A DNA stretch of 64,000 bases, taken from contig NZ_CABVMM010000001.1 in the NCBI RefSeq assembly GCF_902499555.1, positions 62,001-126,000 of the forward strand, in the 5' to 3' direction. The stretch is from Mesonia oceanica (GTDB lineage Bacteria > Bacteroidota > Bacteroidia > Flavobacteriales > Flavobacteriaceae). The notes under the pieces are model-generated. The model searched no databases and had not been told where the DNA came from. It worked only from the letters and a program-made list of their open reading frames with translations. A program made the translations under genes and the position numbers. Shown one piece after another: positions 52,495-61,790 of this stretch. Each line of letters begins with the position of its first letter. The first letter of the stretch is position 1.

Positions 52495-54363
52495 GTGAGC
52501 TTTTGCATTTTTGTTTTCTTCACTAAAACGATTAATGCACAGTTAGGTTTTTGTAGCGGAAGTAAGGGCGACCCTATTTTTCATGAAGATTTTGGGAGTG
52601 GTTCTGGAACGGGAAATCCTTTAGCTGCGGGAATCACCAATTATACGTATGTGGTGGGTGACCCTCAAGACGGGCAATACACAATTTCTGACCAGATTTC
52701 ACAGCAAATAGGCTCTTGGCATAATTCTTTACCCAGCACCACAGTATCTAATGGTCGGGCTTTAATCGTGAATGCCGACTATACTGCCGGCTTGTTCTAC
52801 CAAACTCCAATTTCAGGTTTGTGTGAAAATGCTTCCTATGAATTTTCTGCCTACTTAATGAATATTTTTAATGCTGCCAGTGGAGTTTGTGAGGGAAGTG
52901 GAATCCCCATTAACGTTCGGTTTGAAATCTGGAATGCCAACGATACACAACTTTTAAAACAAGGAAGCACGGGAGATATAGCAGGAAGTTCTACCGCTTT
53001 TTGGGAACAATACGCCATGACCTTTCAGTCGCAACCGGGACAAAATTCAATTATCTTAAAAATGTTTAATAATTCGGAAGGTGGCTGCGGAAATGACTTA
53101 GCCATTGATGATATTATTTTTAGTTCTTGTGGCGATTTAACTACGATTTCACCTTCCAATTCAACTGAAAACGAGATCAGCCTTTGTGAAGAGAGTTTGC
53201 CGCAAACCATAAGCTTAGAAGCCAATCCCGATTTTTCTGTTTACTCCGACCATTATTACCAATGGCAACGAAGCCCGGACGGACAAACTTGGAATGATAT
53301 TCCTGGTGCGACACAAGAACAGTTTTCAACCACTAGTATTGCTACTGATACTTATTTTCGAGTGCAAGTAGCCGAAGATCCCGTTAACTTAGCCGATAAT
53401 TTATGCAGTACTTTTTCTGAAGTTTTTTATGTAGAAGTAATTCCAATTCCGCCAATACCAACGAGTAATGGAGATGTATTTAGTTGCGATGATGGAACAC
53501 CTCCACAACTTTCGGTTAGCGTTTCTTCACCTTATGAAGTCAATTGGTTTGACTCAGCAACTTCAATCACACCAATAGCTACCAATACTGAAACGTTTAC
53601 CCCTTCAGAAAACGGCACTTATTTCGCAGAGGCCTATTTACCAAATTCAGCATGTAATCCCGGAGCTAAAATTCAACTGAATTATAACTTATATGAAAGT
53701 CCGCAGCTTTCTGCAGATGAACTAATTGAAATCTGTGCAGGAGATAGTCTAGAGCTTTCAACAGCTATTAGTGATGTGATGTACGATTGGTCTACCGGAG
53801 CAACAACTCCCAGCATTACGGTTTTTGAAGAAGGAAGTTACAGCTTGACGGTAACCAATAGCGATGGTTGTACGGCTACAAAAACGTTTACCGTAAATTT
53901 TATTCAAGAACCGGAGATTACTGAAATCTTAGTTGATAATGGATTCATTAAAATCCTGACGCTACAAGAAGGAAATTTTCTATATTCTTTAGACGGAAAT
54001 ACCTTTCAAACTTCCAATAAATTTCAAGTGAAGGAAGGTGGCGTTTATACCGCTTACGTAAAAGATTCAGAAGCTTGTGGAGTTTCAGCAAGAGAATTTC
54101 CGGTATTACTTTACCCTAAATTTATTACTCCCAATCAAGATGGTGCTAACGATATTTTTCAACTAAAAGGAACCGAGTATTTTTCATCTTCAGAATTATT
54201 AATTTTTGATCGTTTCGGAAAGTTATTATTTCGACAAAACGGAAAACGTTTCTTATGGGATGGCTCTTATAACGGTAAATATTTACCTTCTAATGAATAT
54301 TGGTTTATGGTAACAATTGAAGGGATGCCAAGTGTAAAAGGTCATTTTTCCTTAATTAAATAA
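52495..54363 (+). CDS. T9SS type-B sorting domain surface protein
   Basis: A 622-residue secreted protein. After a signal peptide ending TINAQ comes a lectin/jelly-roll-like part (about 20-210; IPINVRFEIWNA, GGCGNDLAIDDIIFSSCG), Ig/PKD-like repeats (220-400; YQWQRSPDGQTWNDIPGATQ) and a C-terminal type-B sorting domain (about 540-622; PKFITPNQDGANDIFQLKGT and LIFDRFGKLLF, ending MPSVKGHFSLIK). This domain directs secretion and surface retention through the gliding-associated T9SS. The start GTG 52495 leaves a short signal without basic residues; the frame is open upstream to 52453 with ATA/ATC codons only, so the start is uncertain. Likely adhesin. Confidence 0.85.
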   Translation: MSFCIFVFFTKTINAQLGFCSGSKGDPIFHEDFGSGSGTGNPLAAGITNYTYVVGDPQDGQYTISDQISQQIGSWHNSLPSTTVSNGRALIVNADYTAGLFYQTPISGLCENASYEFSAYLMNIFNAASGVCEGSGIPINVRFEIWNANDTQLLKQGSTGDIAGSSTAFWEQYAMTFQSQPGQNSIILKMFNNSEGGCGNDLAIDDIIFSSCGDLTTISPSNSTENEISLCEESLPQTISLEANPDFSVYSDHYYQWQRSPDGQTWNDIPGATQEQFSTTSIATDTYFRVQVAEDPVNLADNLCSTFSEVFYVEVIPIPPIPTSNGDVFSCDDGTPPQLSVSVSSPYEVNWFDSATSITPIATNTETFTPSENGTYFAEAYLPNSACNPGAKIQLNYNLYESPQLSADELIEICAGDSLELSTAISDVMYDWSTGATTPSITVFEEGSYSLTVTNSDGCTATKTFTVNFIQEPEITEILVDNGFIKILTLQEGNFLYSLDGNTFQTSNKFQVKEGGVYTAYVKDSEACGVSAREFPVLLYPKFITPNQDGANDIFQLKGTEYFSSSELLIFDRFGKLLFRQNGKRFLWDGSYNGKYLPSNEYWFMVTIEGMPSVKGHFSLIK

Positions 54364-54438
54364 ATCAAAAAATAATATCCTTTTCAAAAAGAACAATTTA
54401 TTACCTTTAGAAGCTATTAATCAACCTATTTATAGATT

Positions 54439-54873
54439 ATGAGTTTCTTTTCAGATTTTAAAAAGTTTTTAATGAAGGGTGATATTGTTGCCCTCGCTAC
54501 TGCAGTTGTTATTGGGGCCGCTTTTAAAAGCATAGTGGATTCTGTTGTGAAAGATGTGATTACACCCATTATTGGTTTATTAACCGGCGGAGTAGATTTT
54601 ACCAAGAAGTTTATTGCTTTAGACGGACATACTTACGCAAGTTTAGATGCCGCTAGAGAAGCAAAAGCCGCTGTGATTACCTACGGAAATTTAATTCAAG
54701 CACTTATTAATTTTGTAATTGTGGGCTTATTTATATTTTTGTTTTTACGGGCTTACGAAAAAACGAAGCAAAAAGAAGATCCCAAACCAGTTGCTGCTCC
54801 AAAAGGTCCTACGCAAGAAGAATTGCTTGCTGAAATTAGAGATGAACTAAAGAAGCAAAATACCGCTTCATAA
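54439..54873 (+). CDS. mscL: Large-conductance mechanosensitive channel
   Basis: Homopentameric channel that relieves osmotic downshock. 144 residues, two helices. The start [20 protein letters not shown] and then [20 protein letters not shown] give the classic S1/TM1 pore region. Helix 2 follows at about 82-106 ([20 protein letters not shown]). The cytoplasmic helix ends EIRDELKKQ. Slightly expanded periplasmic loop (about 50-75). Confidence 0.95.
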   Translation: MSFFSDFKKFLMKGDIVALATAVVIGAAFKSIVDSVVKDVITPIIGLLTGGVDFTKKFIALDGHTYASLDAAREAKAAVITYGNLIQALINFVIVGLFIFLFLRAYEKTKQKEDPKPVAAPKGPTQEELLAEIRDELKKQNTAS

Positions 54874-54913
54874 AATACGTAGTAACCGCTACACTATTCA
54901 ATTTAATAATTCA

Positions 54914-54942
54914 ACCCTGCTCTAAAGGCAGGGTATTTTTTT
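54914..54942 (+). terminator. Terminator of mscL
   Basis: ACCCTGC (54914-54920) pairs with GCAGGGT (54928-54934) around a seven-base loop, then A and seven T. Confidence 0.85.
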
Positions 54943-55062
54943 CTGTGTACTTTACTTTCTGAAGCTAAACGGCCCACCGTTTAAAATTCTCTACCTATCT
55001 TTGCCGTTAGCCAAAAATAAGGCTGTAAAGTAGTAATATTAAATTTTTAGATCTCAGTAAAA

Positions 55063-56049
55063 ATGAAAGTAGCTGTTGTTGGAGCCACCGGGATGGTTGG
55101 CCAAGTAATGCTAAAGGTATTAGCAGAAAGAAATTTTCCTATCACCGAATTAATTCCTGTCGCCTCAGAAAAATCTGTTGGAAAAAAAATTGAATTCAAC
55201 GGAGTGAAATATGAAGTAGTAAATCTAGATACAGCAGTAAAACGAAAACCTGAGATCGCTTTGTTTTCTGCCGGAGGAAATACTTCTTTAGAATGGGCAC
55301 CAAAATTTGCTGAAGCAGGAACAACTGTTATCGATAATTCTTCTGCTTGGCGAATGGATCCCTCCAAAAAACTTGTAGTACCTGAAATTAACGCCGATAG
55401 TTTAACAGAAGAAGACAAAATTATAGCGAACCCCAATTGTTCCACCATTCAGTTAGTGATGGCTTTAAAACCGCTTCACGATAAATTTGGAATTAAACGA
55501 GTTGTTGTTTCTACTTACCAATCTATTACCGGAACGGGAGTAAAAGCAGTACAACAACTAGAAAATGAATACAAAGGGGAAAAAGGGGAAATGGCGTATC
55601 CTTACCCTATTCATAAAAACGCCATTCCGCATTGCGATGTTTTCTTAGAGAATGATTATACCAAAGAAGAAATGAAATTAACGCACGAAACCAAGAAGAT
55701 TTTGAATGATGATTCTGTGTTGGTTTCTGCAACTGCAGTAAGAATTCCAGTGGTTGGCGGGCATAGTGAGTCGGTAAATATTGAGTTTGAAAAAGATTTT
55801 GAAATTGATGAGGTGAAAAAGATTTTAAATGATTTTCCGGGAATCACTTTACAGGATAATCCTGATGTAAATACCTACCCGATGCCCATTTATGCAGAAG
55901 GAAAAAATGATGTATTTGTAGGAAGAATCCGGAAAGACCATTCACATCCACGAGCTTTAAACATGTGGATTGTTGCCGATAACCTAAGAAAAGGAGCGGC
56001 AACTAATGCGGTACAAATTGCTGAACATTTAATAAAAGTAAACGATTAA
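55063..56049 (+). CDS. asd: Aspartate-semialdehyde dehydrogenase
   Basis: NADP-dependent enzyme giving aspartate-semialdehyde for lysine, threonine and methionine. 328 residues. Rossmann motif VVGATGMVGQVML (5-18), active-site Cys126 in NPNCSTIQLV, His in the VVGGHSESVNIEF segment, and RKDHSHPRALNMWIVADNLR at the end. All essential residues are present. It has its own terminator downstream. Confidence 0.96.
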   Translation: MKVAVVGATGMVGQVMLKVLAERNFPITELIPVASEKSVGKKIEFNGVKYEVVNLDTAVKRKPEIALFSAGGNTSLEWAPKFAEAGTTVIDNSSAWRMDPSKKLVVPEINADSLTEEDKIIANPNCSTIQLVMALKPLHDKFGIKRVVVSTYQSITGTGVKAVQQLENEYKGEKGEMAYPYPIHKNAIPHCDVFLENDYTKEEMKLTHETKKILNDDSVLVSATAVRIPVVGGHSESVNIEFEKDFEIDEVKKILNDFPGITLQDNPDVNTYPMPIYAEGKNDVFVGRIRKDHSHPRALNMWIVADNLRKGAATNAVQIAEHLIKVND

Positions 56050-56134
56050 TCACCATCTCTTGCAAGGTACTTAATGCCTTGAAGGTTTGGATATATATTA
56101 AAAGGTTTCAGAAAACTTCCAAAGAAATAAGATG

Positions 56135-56182
56135 AACCTCAACCATGTTTTAGAAATTTTAACATGGGGTTGAGGTTTTCTT
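56135..56182 (+). terminator. Terminator of asd
   Basis: A long imperfect stem, AACCTCAAC...ATGTT (from 56135) with AACAT...GGTTGAGGTT (56161-56178), followed by TTTTC; a small asymmetric bulge of C/G lies in the middle. Confidence 0.75.
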
Positions 56183-56200
56183 TCTTAGTTTTGCAGATTA

Positions 56201-56512
56201 ATGATGTTGTCTAATCGAGTAAAATATAGTTTGTCGTGGTTTTTTCTCGTTGCTTTTATGCTGATAAAAGTTTCGGGACTTCATGATATTACTCATAAAG
56301 ATGATGTTAACGATGACAAGGATTGTGTTTGGTGTCATCTATCTGGAACAGATAAGAATATCCCGTTAATTGCAGCGGAAGAAGCTTTCGAGTTGCAGGA
56401 AATCCCTTCTCAGGAATCTAGTATAGTTATTAATAACTATACCTCGTTGGCAACAGAGAAAACACCTGTTTGCCTTATCTTCAATAAACCTCCCCCTTTT
56501 TATACAGTTTAA
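56201..56512 (+). CDS. Small secreted His/Cys protein of the metal island
   Basis: 103 residues: an N-terminal signal or anchor helix (about 7-25, SLSWFFLVAFMLIKVSGL), then HDITHKDD and DKDCVWCHLS (a His cluster with a C-x-x-C motif), and the end NKPPPFYTV. Proteins with a short signal, His/Cys motif and terminal R/K-P-P-P pattern often precede TonB receptors in flavobacteria. The DUF2946-like layout suggests metal handling in the periplasm. No strict family match. A -7 box TAGTTTTG is at 56186-56193, just before the ATG, so the transcript may be nearly leaderless. Confidence 0.55.
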   Translation: MMLSNRVKYSLSWFFLVAFMLIKVSGLHDITHKDDVNDDKDCVWCHLSGTDKNIPLIAAEEAFELQEIPSQESSIVINNYTSLATEKTPVCLIFNKPPPFYTV

Positions 56513-56727
56513 TTAGTAGTGTTGAATGTAGTCTTCTATTGGAAGTCTTCTATTCAGTATCATATCATTTCGTAATTAAGCATTCTAAACGTTTGGTTGA
56601 AAACATCAATCAAGCTTAGAGTGATTTATTTTTAAACGATTACTTCTTTCTACTTTCAAGGATAAAGATTCTTTAAAAGAGTTGAAGAAAATCGATTGAA
56701 AATCTTAACTGTATAAAATTATATTTA
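56513..56727. other. Intergenic region before the TonB receptor, with tandem word
   Basis: No gene in these 215 bases. A direct repeat of GTCTTCTATT occurs twice close to 56530-56560, which could be a regulator site. The rest is AT-rich with no clear promoter consensus. Confidence 0.3.
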
Positions 56728-59115
56728 ATGAAAACTCTTTCATTGGTCTTTATATTCATTTTGGCTAACCTCTCTTTGTCTGCACAAAATTGTGATCATA
56801 CCTTAAAAGGAAAAATAGTAGATGATCATACGGGTGAACCACTTATCAATGCTGTAATTGAGATTATTGATAGTGATATTGAAGTGTATTCAGATTTTTA
56901 CGGAAATTTCGAAATCCCTAACTTATGTGATGGGAAAATCGAATTGAAAATCACACATCCTGAATGCCAAGACTTGATTTATCCTGTGTTAATAGAAGGA
57001 GATACGTTTGAAGAAATTAAACTAGAGCACCATTGGAAAGAACTTCAACAGGTTTTATTACATGGGAAAACTGTTGAAACTTCAGTACTCAACCGGGAAA
57101 TCGTAAATAAAAACTATATAGAAAAAGAATATACAGGCTCACTCTCTACGAGTTTAGAAAAGCTTCCAGGAGTAAATGCTATGGAAGTAGGTTCTGGAAT
57201 CTCTAAACCTATTATTCGTGGTTTAGGATTAAACAGAGTGGTAGTAAGCGAAAATGGAATTAATCAAGCCGGACAACAATGGGGGGCAGATCATGGCTTA
57301 GAGTTAGATGCTCTTTCTGTAGAGAAGTTAGAGGTGATTAAAGGAGTTTCTGCTATTGAATATGGAAGTGATGCGATTGGAGGGGTTTTAAAAATTGATA
57401 ACGATCAAGCGCCTATGGATGAAGGTATTTCAGGTAGCGCGATGACCATTGCTAAATCTGTAAATAATACACTTGGCGGATCTTTTAATTTAAATTATAA
57501 ATCGAATAAATTTTTTGCAAAAGCCAGACTTACCGGTTTATCTTATGCCGATTATAAGCTTCCGGCAGATACAATTAATTACCTTAACTTTAATCTTCCT
57601 GTATATGATGAAGAGTTAAAAAATACGGCAGGGAAGGAATTAGATTGGTATTTTCAGGCAGGGTACTTAGGTGATAATTTTAAGAGTACTGTTAGTGTAA
57701 GTAATGTTTATCAAAAATCCGGATTTTTCCCAGGAGCTCACGGGATTCCTTCTGTAGGTCGAGTTCAACCTGATGGTGATCGAAGGAATATTGATTTCCC
57801 TTATCAACGAGTAAATCATTTCAAATTAATTAATAACAATACATTTTTCGTTAATGATAATGCTAAGCTGATAGTTAATTTAGGGTATCAGAAAAACCAT
57901 CGTCAAGAATGGAGTTTATTTCATACGCATTATGGAAACCAAGCCCCTCCCGAAAAAAACCCTAATCTAGAACTGGATTTTAATTTAGAAACTTATGATG
58001 TTAAAGTAAAATGGGAGCAAAAATTTTCTGCACAGCACACTACTAACCTCGGCTTGGAAGGAAGATGGCAAGAAAATGATATTGCAGGTTTCAACTTTTT
58101 ACTTCCTCAGTATGATGCGCAAAATTATGCTGCTTTTTTAACACATGAATACAAAGTTTCAAATACTACGTTATGGAGTTTAGGCATTCGTTACGATTTT
58201 GGGAAAGTTCATTTAAATCAATTTAATGATAATTACTTGTATGATTACCTTATTCAAAATGGTGAAAGTGAAGAAACGGCTAATAACTATGCAGAAAGAA
58301 GCCCTAACTTAAATCGGGATTTTGGAAATTTGAATGTAATGTTTGGGGGGCTATTTAATTGGAATAAATGGACTTTGAATGCCAATATAGGGACAAACTT
58401 TAGATTACCAACCCCGATTGAATTAGGAGCTAATGGAATACATCATGGTTCATTTAGGCATGAACAAGGTGATCCTGATTTAGATCCAGAAAAAGGTTAT
58501 GTAGGAGATGTTGAATTAACCTATGAAGAAAACAGTTTTATAGCGAGCGTAAACCCCTACATTTATTACTTCGACAATTATATTTTTCTGCAACCCACTA
58601 AAACTTTTTCATTATTACCACATTCGGGACAATTGTATCGATATAGCCAATCAAGAGCATTACTAAGCGGTGTGGAGGTGAGTTTACAAAAAACATTTTT
58701 TGATCAGTTAAAAACACAGGTGGTTGCTGAGTATTTATACAATCAACAACTTACTTCGGATAGTTCTAGGGATTACCCTTTACCTTTTACTCCGGCAAAT
58801 AATCTCTTCGCTGAAGTAGGTTACACTTTTAACACACAACACCTTATTCTTAAAGAAACAGAAATATATGCCAATACTAGAATGACCATGGAACAAGACC
58901 GAATTGCACAAGGAGAAATGATTACTCCGGGGTATGCATTATTTGGTTTAGGCGTAAAAAAAGGCTTTAACTTATTTAAAAAGCAAAGTACAGTTCATTT
59001 ACAGGTCTCTAATCTTTTTAATAAAAAGTACTTTAAACATACCAGTTTTTATAGAAGATTAGAAATTCCTGAACTTTCGAGAAATATTCAGTTAACCCTT
59101 CAAGTCCCTTTTTAA
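56728..59115 (+). CDS. TonB-dependent receptor, probably for metal
   Basis: Outer-membrane receptor of 795 residues with a signal peptide (1-19), a carboxypeptidase-like N-terminal domain (about 25-100, KGKIVDDHTGEPLINAVIEI), a plug (about 115-230; TSLEKLPGVNAMEVGSGISK, AIEYGSDAIGGVLKI) and a 22-strand barrel that ends with LTLQVPF, a C-terminal aromatic signal for BAM. The C-x-H pair in NCDHTLKGKI and several His-rich loops (HFRHEQGDPDL-type region GSFRHEQGD) suggest metal or metal-chelate binding. It lies between two small His/Cys proteins and a His-rich lipoprotein, which supports zinc or copper uptake. No SusD partner. Confidence 0.85.
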   Translation: MKTLSLVFIFILANLSLSAQNCDHTLKGKIVDDHTGEPLINAVIEIIDSDIEVYSDFYGNFEIPNLCDGKIELKITHPECQDLIYPVLIEGDTFEEIKLEHHWKELQQVLLHGKTVETSVLNREIVNKNYIEKEYTGSLSTSLEKLPGVNAMEVGSGISKPIIRGLGLNRVVVSENGINQAGQQWGADHGLELDALSVEKLEVIKGVSAIEYGSDAIGGVLKIDNDQAPMDEGISGSAMTIAKSVNNTLGGSFNLNYKSNKFFAKARLTGLSYADYKLPADTINYLNFNLPVYDEELKNTAGKELDWYFQAGYLGDNFKSTVSVSNVYQKSGFFPGAHGIPSVGRVQPDGDRRNIDFPYQRVNHFKLINNNTFFVNDNAKLIVNLGYQKNHRQEWSLFHTHYGNQAPPEKNPNLELDFNLETYDVKVKWEQKFSAQHTTNLGLEGRWQENDIAGFNFLLPQYDAQNYAAFLTHEYKVSNTTLWSLGIRYDFGKVHLNQFNDNYLYDYLIQNGESEETANNYAERSPNLNRDFGNLNVMFGGLFNWNKWTLNANIGTNFRLPTPIELGANGIHHGSFRHEQGDPDLDPEKGYVGDVELTYEENSFIASVNPYIYYFDNYIFLQPTKTFSLLPHSGQLYRYSQSRALLSGVEVSLQKTFFDQLKTQVVAEYLYNQQLTSDSSRDYPLPFTPANNLFAEVGYTFNTQHLILKETEIYANTRMTMEQDRIAQGEMITPGYALFGLGVKKGFNLFKKQSTVHLQVSNLFNKKYFKHTSFYRRLEIPELSRNIQLTLQVPF

Positions 59116-59499
59116 TTGAGAGGTTTCCGCTTACATATTAGCATTTTATTAATAGCTGTTTTCATAAGCTCTCAGCTTTATGTGCCTTTTCATTTCTTGT
59201 TGATTAAGCATGAATATGACGTATCTATTACTACCCAAGAAACCTATCAATATCAGTTAAAAAAGACAAATTTAAAAAATCATGAATGCAGCATTTTTCA
59301 TTTGTGGAAGGATAATTGGTTTCTATTAAATAGAGAAATTAACTATCAACAACATTTTACTTTACAAAAAGGACTTTTATCACTTATTGAAAGTAACCCC
59401 ACAGAAAGTCTATTTGTATATTATTATTTAAGAGGACCTCCGGAAAAGGTAGAATTATCTCAAAAATATTTATACAAAAAAGCAATCAAAACAATTTAA
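59116..59499 (+). CDS. Second small membrane-anchored protein of the metal island
   Basis: 127 residues with no internal Met; the start must be TTG 59116, directly after the receptor stop codon. Residues 5-28 form a signal or anchor helix (LHISILLIAVFISSQLYVPF), followed by a polar periplasmic part with HECSIFHLWKDNW and the end YYLRGPPEKVELSQ. The R-G-P-P near the C-terminus echoes K-P-P-P at the end of the 56201 protein, so the two may be diverged relatives. Its role is unknown; context suggests accessory metal handling. Confidence 0.6.
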   Translation: MRGFRLHISILLIAVFISSQLYVPFHFLLIKHEYDVSITTQETYQYQLKKTNLKNHECSIFHLWKDNWFLLNREINYQQHFTLQKGLLSLIESNPTESLFVYYYLRGPPEKVELSQKYLYKKAIKTI

Positions 59500-59509
59500 T
59501 TTTAGAATT

Positions 59510-60628
59510 ATGAAAATTTATAATAAAAATATATTTTATTTATTAACCCTAATTAGTATTTTAGGATTAACCTCTTGTAGTGACGACGATGACTCAAGCA
59601 ATGGTCTTGATAATCAAGCTCCGGTAATTACCATTAATGAACCAACCCTAGATGAAGTTTTTGCAGTAGGAGGAGAGGTTCATTTAGATGTAGATTTAGA
59701 AGATGATGTAGAATTAGCTTCTTATAAAATTGAAGTTCATAACAACTTTGATGGTCATACCCACGGGAGACCTTCAGGAATTGTAGAAACCATCCCTTGG
59801 TCTTTCAACCATACCGAAGAATTAGAACCTGGTCAAACCAACCATCATCTTCATGAGCATTTAGAAGTGCCTGAAAATGCTGCAGAAGGAGCTTATCACT
59901 TAGGTATAATTGCATTAGACCAAGCCGGAAACCAAACAGAAGCTTACGTAGAAATAATCATAGGAGAAGATCATAGTGGAGAGGAACACGGCATCACGAT
60001 CACAAATATTAATGTGGAAGATGCAAATAAAGGAGGTGAAGTACACGCTGAGGCAGCTATTACTGCTGAACACGGAATTGAAAGTGTTTCTGTAAATATT
60101 CATGGTCATGATCTTACTCCAGAAGGTAATGAGGAAGATTGGACTTTTGATGAGACCTTCTCTAACTATTCTGGAAATTCAGCAGAATTTCACGAGCATA
60201 TTGATGTTCCAGCAAATGCAACTCCTGGTGAATATCATATGACTATTATCGTGATCGATACAGAAGGGCATACCCATGCAGAAGGAGTACATTTTCACGT
60301 AACTAATGCAGATAACAATGCAGATGCAATTGTTATCTCAGCACTAGATATTCCTGCTAACGTAAACGCAGGTTCAGAAATGCATGCGGAAACCACCATC
60401 AATGCAGAACACGGTGTGCAACATGTTCATGTTCATATTCACGCCGAAGGCTTTGAAGGTTGGAGTTTTGAAGAAGAATATGAGTATAATGGAGAAACTA
60501 CTGTGAATTTTCACAAGCATATTGATGTACCTTCTAGCGCAGCCGCTGGAGAGTATCACTTTGAGTTAGAAGTGGAAGATACAGAAGGAAATGTAAATTC
60601 AGATTCAGGACATTTCGATATCAATTAA
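59510..60628 (+). CDS. His-rich lipoprotein with three DUF4625-like repeats
   Basis: 372 residues. Lipobox LTSC with Cys23, followed by an Asp/Ser linker (SDDDDSSNGLD). Three related modules of about 105 residues follow (about 36-145, 155-265, 270-372). Each has an initial strand I-x-I-x-x, G-G/S-E-V/M-H, a central strand with His (VHNNFDGHTHGRPSG, VNIHGHDLTPE, VHVHIHAEGFEGWSF) and HEHL/HEHI/HKHI-D-V-P followed by G-E/A-Y-H. The DUF4625 match is by this pattern. More than 30 His residues make it a strong candidate periplasmic or surface metal-binding protein that feeds the adjacent receptor. Confidence 0.8.
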   Translation: MKIYNKNIFYLLTLISILGLTSCSDDDDSSNGLDNQAPVITINEPTLDEVFAVGGEVHLDVDLEDDVELASYKIEVHNNFDGHTHGRPSGIVETIPWSFNHTEELEPGQTNHHLHEHLEVPENAAEGAYHLGIIALDQAGNQTEAYVEIIIGEDHSGEEHGITITNINVEDANKGGEVHAEAAITAEHGIESVSVNIHGHDLTPEGNEEDWTFDETFSNYSGNSAEFHEHIDVPANATPGEYHMTIIVIDTEGHTHAEGVHFHVTNADNNADAIVISALDIPANVNAGSEMHAETTINAEHGVQHVHVHIHAEGFEGWSFEEEYEYNGETTVNFHKHIDVPSSAAAGEYHFELEVEDTEGNVNSDSGHFDIN

Positions 60629-60650
60629 TCAATAACACATAATAAGTTTT

Positions 60651-60690
60651 AAAACCAAGGTTGGTTCACTAACCTTGGTTTTAATTTTTT
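60651..60690 (+). terminator. Terminator of the metal island transcript
   Basis: AAAACCAAGGTT (60651-60662) with AACCTTGGTTTT (60671-60682), a perfect 12-bp stem, eight-base loop, then AA and TTTTTT. Confidence 0.85.
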
Positions 60691-60696
60691 ATAGCT

Positions 60697-61734
60697 ATGA
60701 AAAAGTTTGTATTTACAGTATTTATATTAGTAAGTTTTTCTGCATTTTCCCAAAAGAGTTTTGAATTTGAAGGGAAATATATAGATCCGGGGAGTAAAGA
60801 GAGGTTTAATATTCAAGTTCCCTATGAAAATGATCAAACGACCTCTATTCCCGTAACAGTAATCCACGGTAAAGAAGATGGTCCTGTTTTAGGAATTACA
60901 GCCGGTGTCCATGGTTCTGAATACGTACCGATTGTTGCCGCACAAGAGTTTGCTAATAAAATAGACCCCAATCAAATTTCAGGAACTATTATCGTAGTTA
61001 ATATTACCAATTTAGCTTCATTTTTAGAACGTAGTGTAAGGGTAAATCCTATTGATAGAAAAAATATAAATAGGATTTTTCCAGGGAACATGGAAGGTTC
61101 TGTTGCAGAAAAAATAGCTGCAATCATTTCTTCAAAAATTATAGCAAGGTCTGATTACTTTTTAGATTTACATGCCGGTGATACCAATAATGATTTAATC
61201 GCTTATGCAGGTTATTATAATTATGGATACCAAAAAGAAGTTTCTAAAAAATCTTTCGAACTTGCTAAAGCATTGGGCTTTGATATTATTGTGCAATTCG
61301 GAAATAAATATAAAATAGAAGATAAATCAACTTACTGTTCTAGGGAAGCTTATATGAGAGGTATTCCTGCTGCAGATATTGAATGTGGCAGAAGAGGAAT
61401 AATAGAACCACGAGAAGTAGAAAGGGTGAAATTTGCACTGTTTAATGTTCTAAAACATTTAAAAATGGCTACAGGTGAACCTTTTTATCCAAAAGAAAAT
61501 CTCATTGTAAATGAGCGAAAAAGTGTAAATAGCCAAAATGATGGTTTTTTCCATAGTCATATAAAACCTGGTCAATACATTAAAAAAGGAATGAAAATAG
61601 GATATGTTACTGATTTTTTTGGGGAAACCTTAGAAGAAATTTATTCACCTTGCGACGGATTTGTACTTTATAAAAGTTACAACCCTCCCATAAAAAAAGA
61701 TCAAATTTTATTTAGTATAGCAGTAATTAAATAA
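60697..61734 (+). CDS. Exported AstE/AspA-family zinc amidohydrolase
   Basis: 345 residues with a signal peptide (1-18, FSAFSQ). The body has the succinylglutamate desuccinylase/aspartoacylase fold of M14-like enzymes: GITAGVHGSEYVPIVAAQEF (zinc H-x-x-E motif), NRIFPGNMEGSVAEKIA, YFLDLHAGDTNND (second zinc His) and DIECGRRGIIEPREVERV. The C-terminus adds a small beta domain, FFHSHIKPGQYIKKGMKIGY, like the biotinyl-like end of this family. Periplasmic members probably cleave an amide of an imported small molecule. It lies just downstream of the metal island but after a terminator. Confidence 0.85.
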   Translation: MKKFVFTVFILVSFSAFSQKSFEFEGKYIDPGSKERFNIQVPYENDQTTSIPVTVIHGKEDGPVLGITAGVHGSEYVPIVAAQEFANKIDPNQISGTIIVVNITNLASFLERSVRVNPIDRKNINRIFPGNMEGSVAEKIAAIISSKIIARSDYFLDLHAGDTNNDLIAYAGYYNYGYQKEVSKKSFELAKALGFDIIVQFGNKYKIEDKSTYCSREAYMRGIPAADIECGRRGIIEPREVERVKFALFNVLKHLKMATGEPFYPKENLIVNERKSVNSQNDGFFHSHIKPGQYIKKGMKIGYVTDFFGETLEEIYSPCDGFVLYKSYNPPIKKDQILFSIAVIK

Positions 61735-61738
61735 ACAG

Positions 61739-61770
61739 AAAAAGCTCTTTCGATGGAAAGAGCTTTTTTT
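61739..61770. terminator. Bidirectional terminator
   Basis: AAGCTCTTTC (61742-61751) and GAAAGAGCTT (61756-61765), a perfect 10-bp stem with a four-base loop; A-run left and T-run right. It separates the amidohydrolase from the convergent AAA ATPase gene. Confidence 0.88.
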
Positions 61771-61790
61771 ATTAATTTGAAACGATGAGT

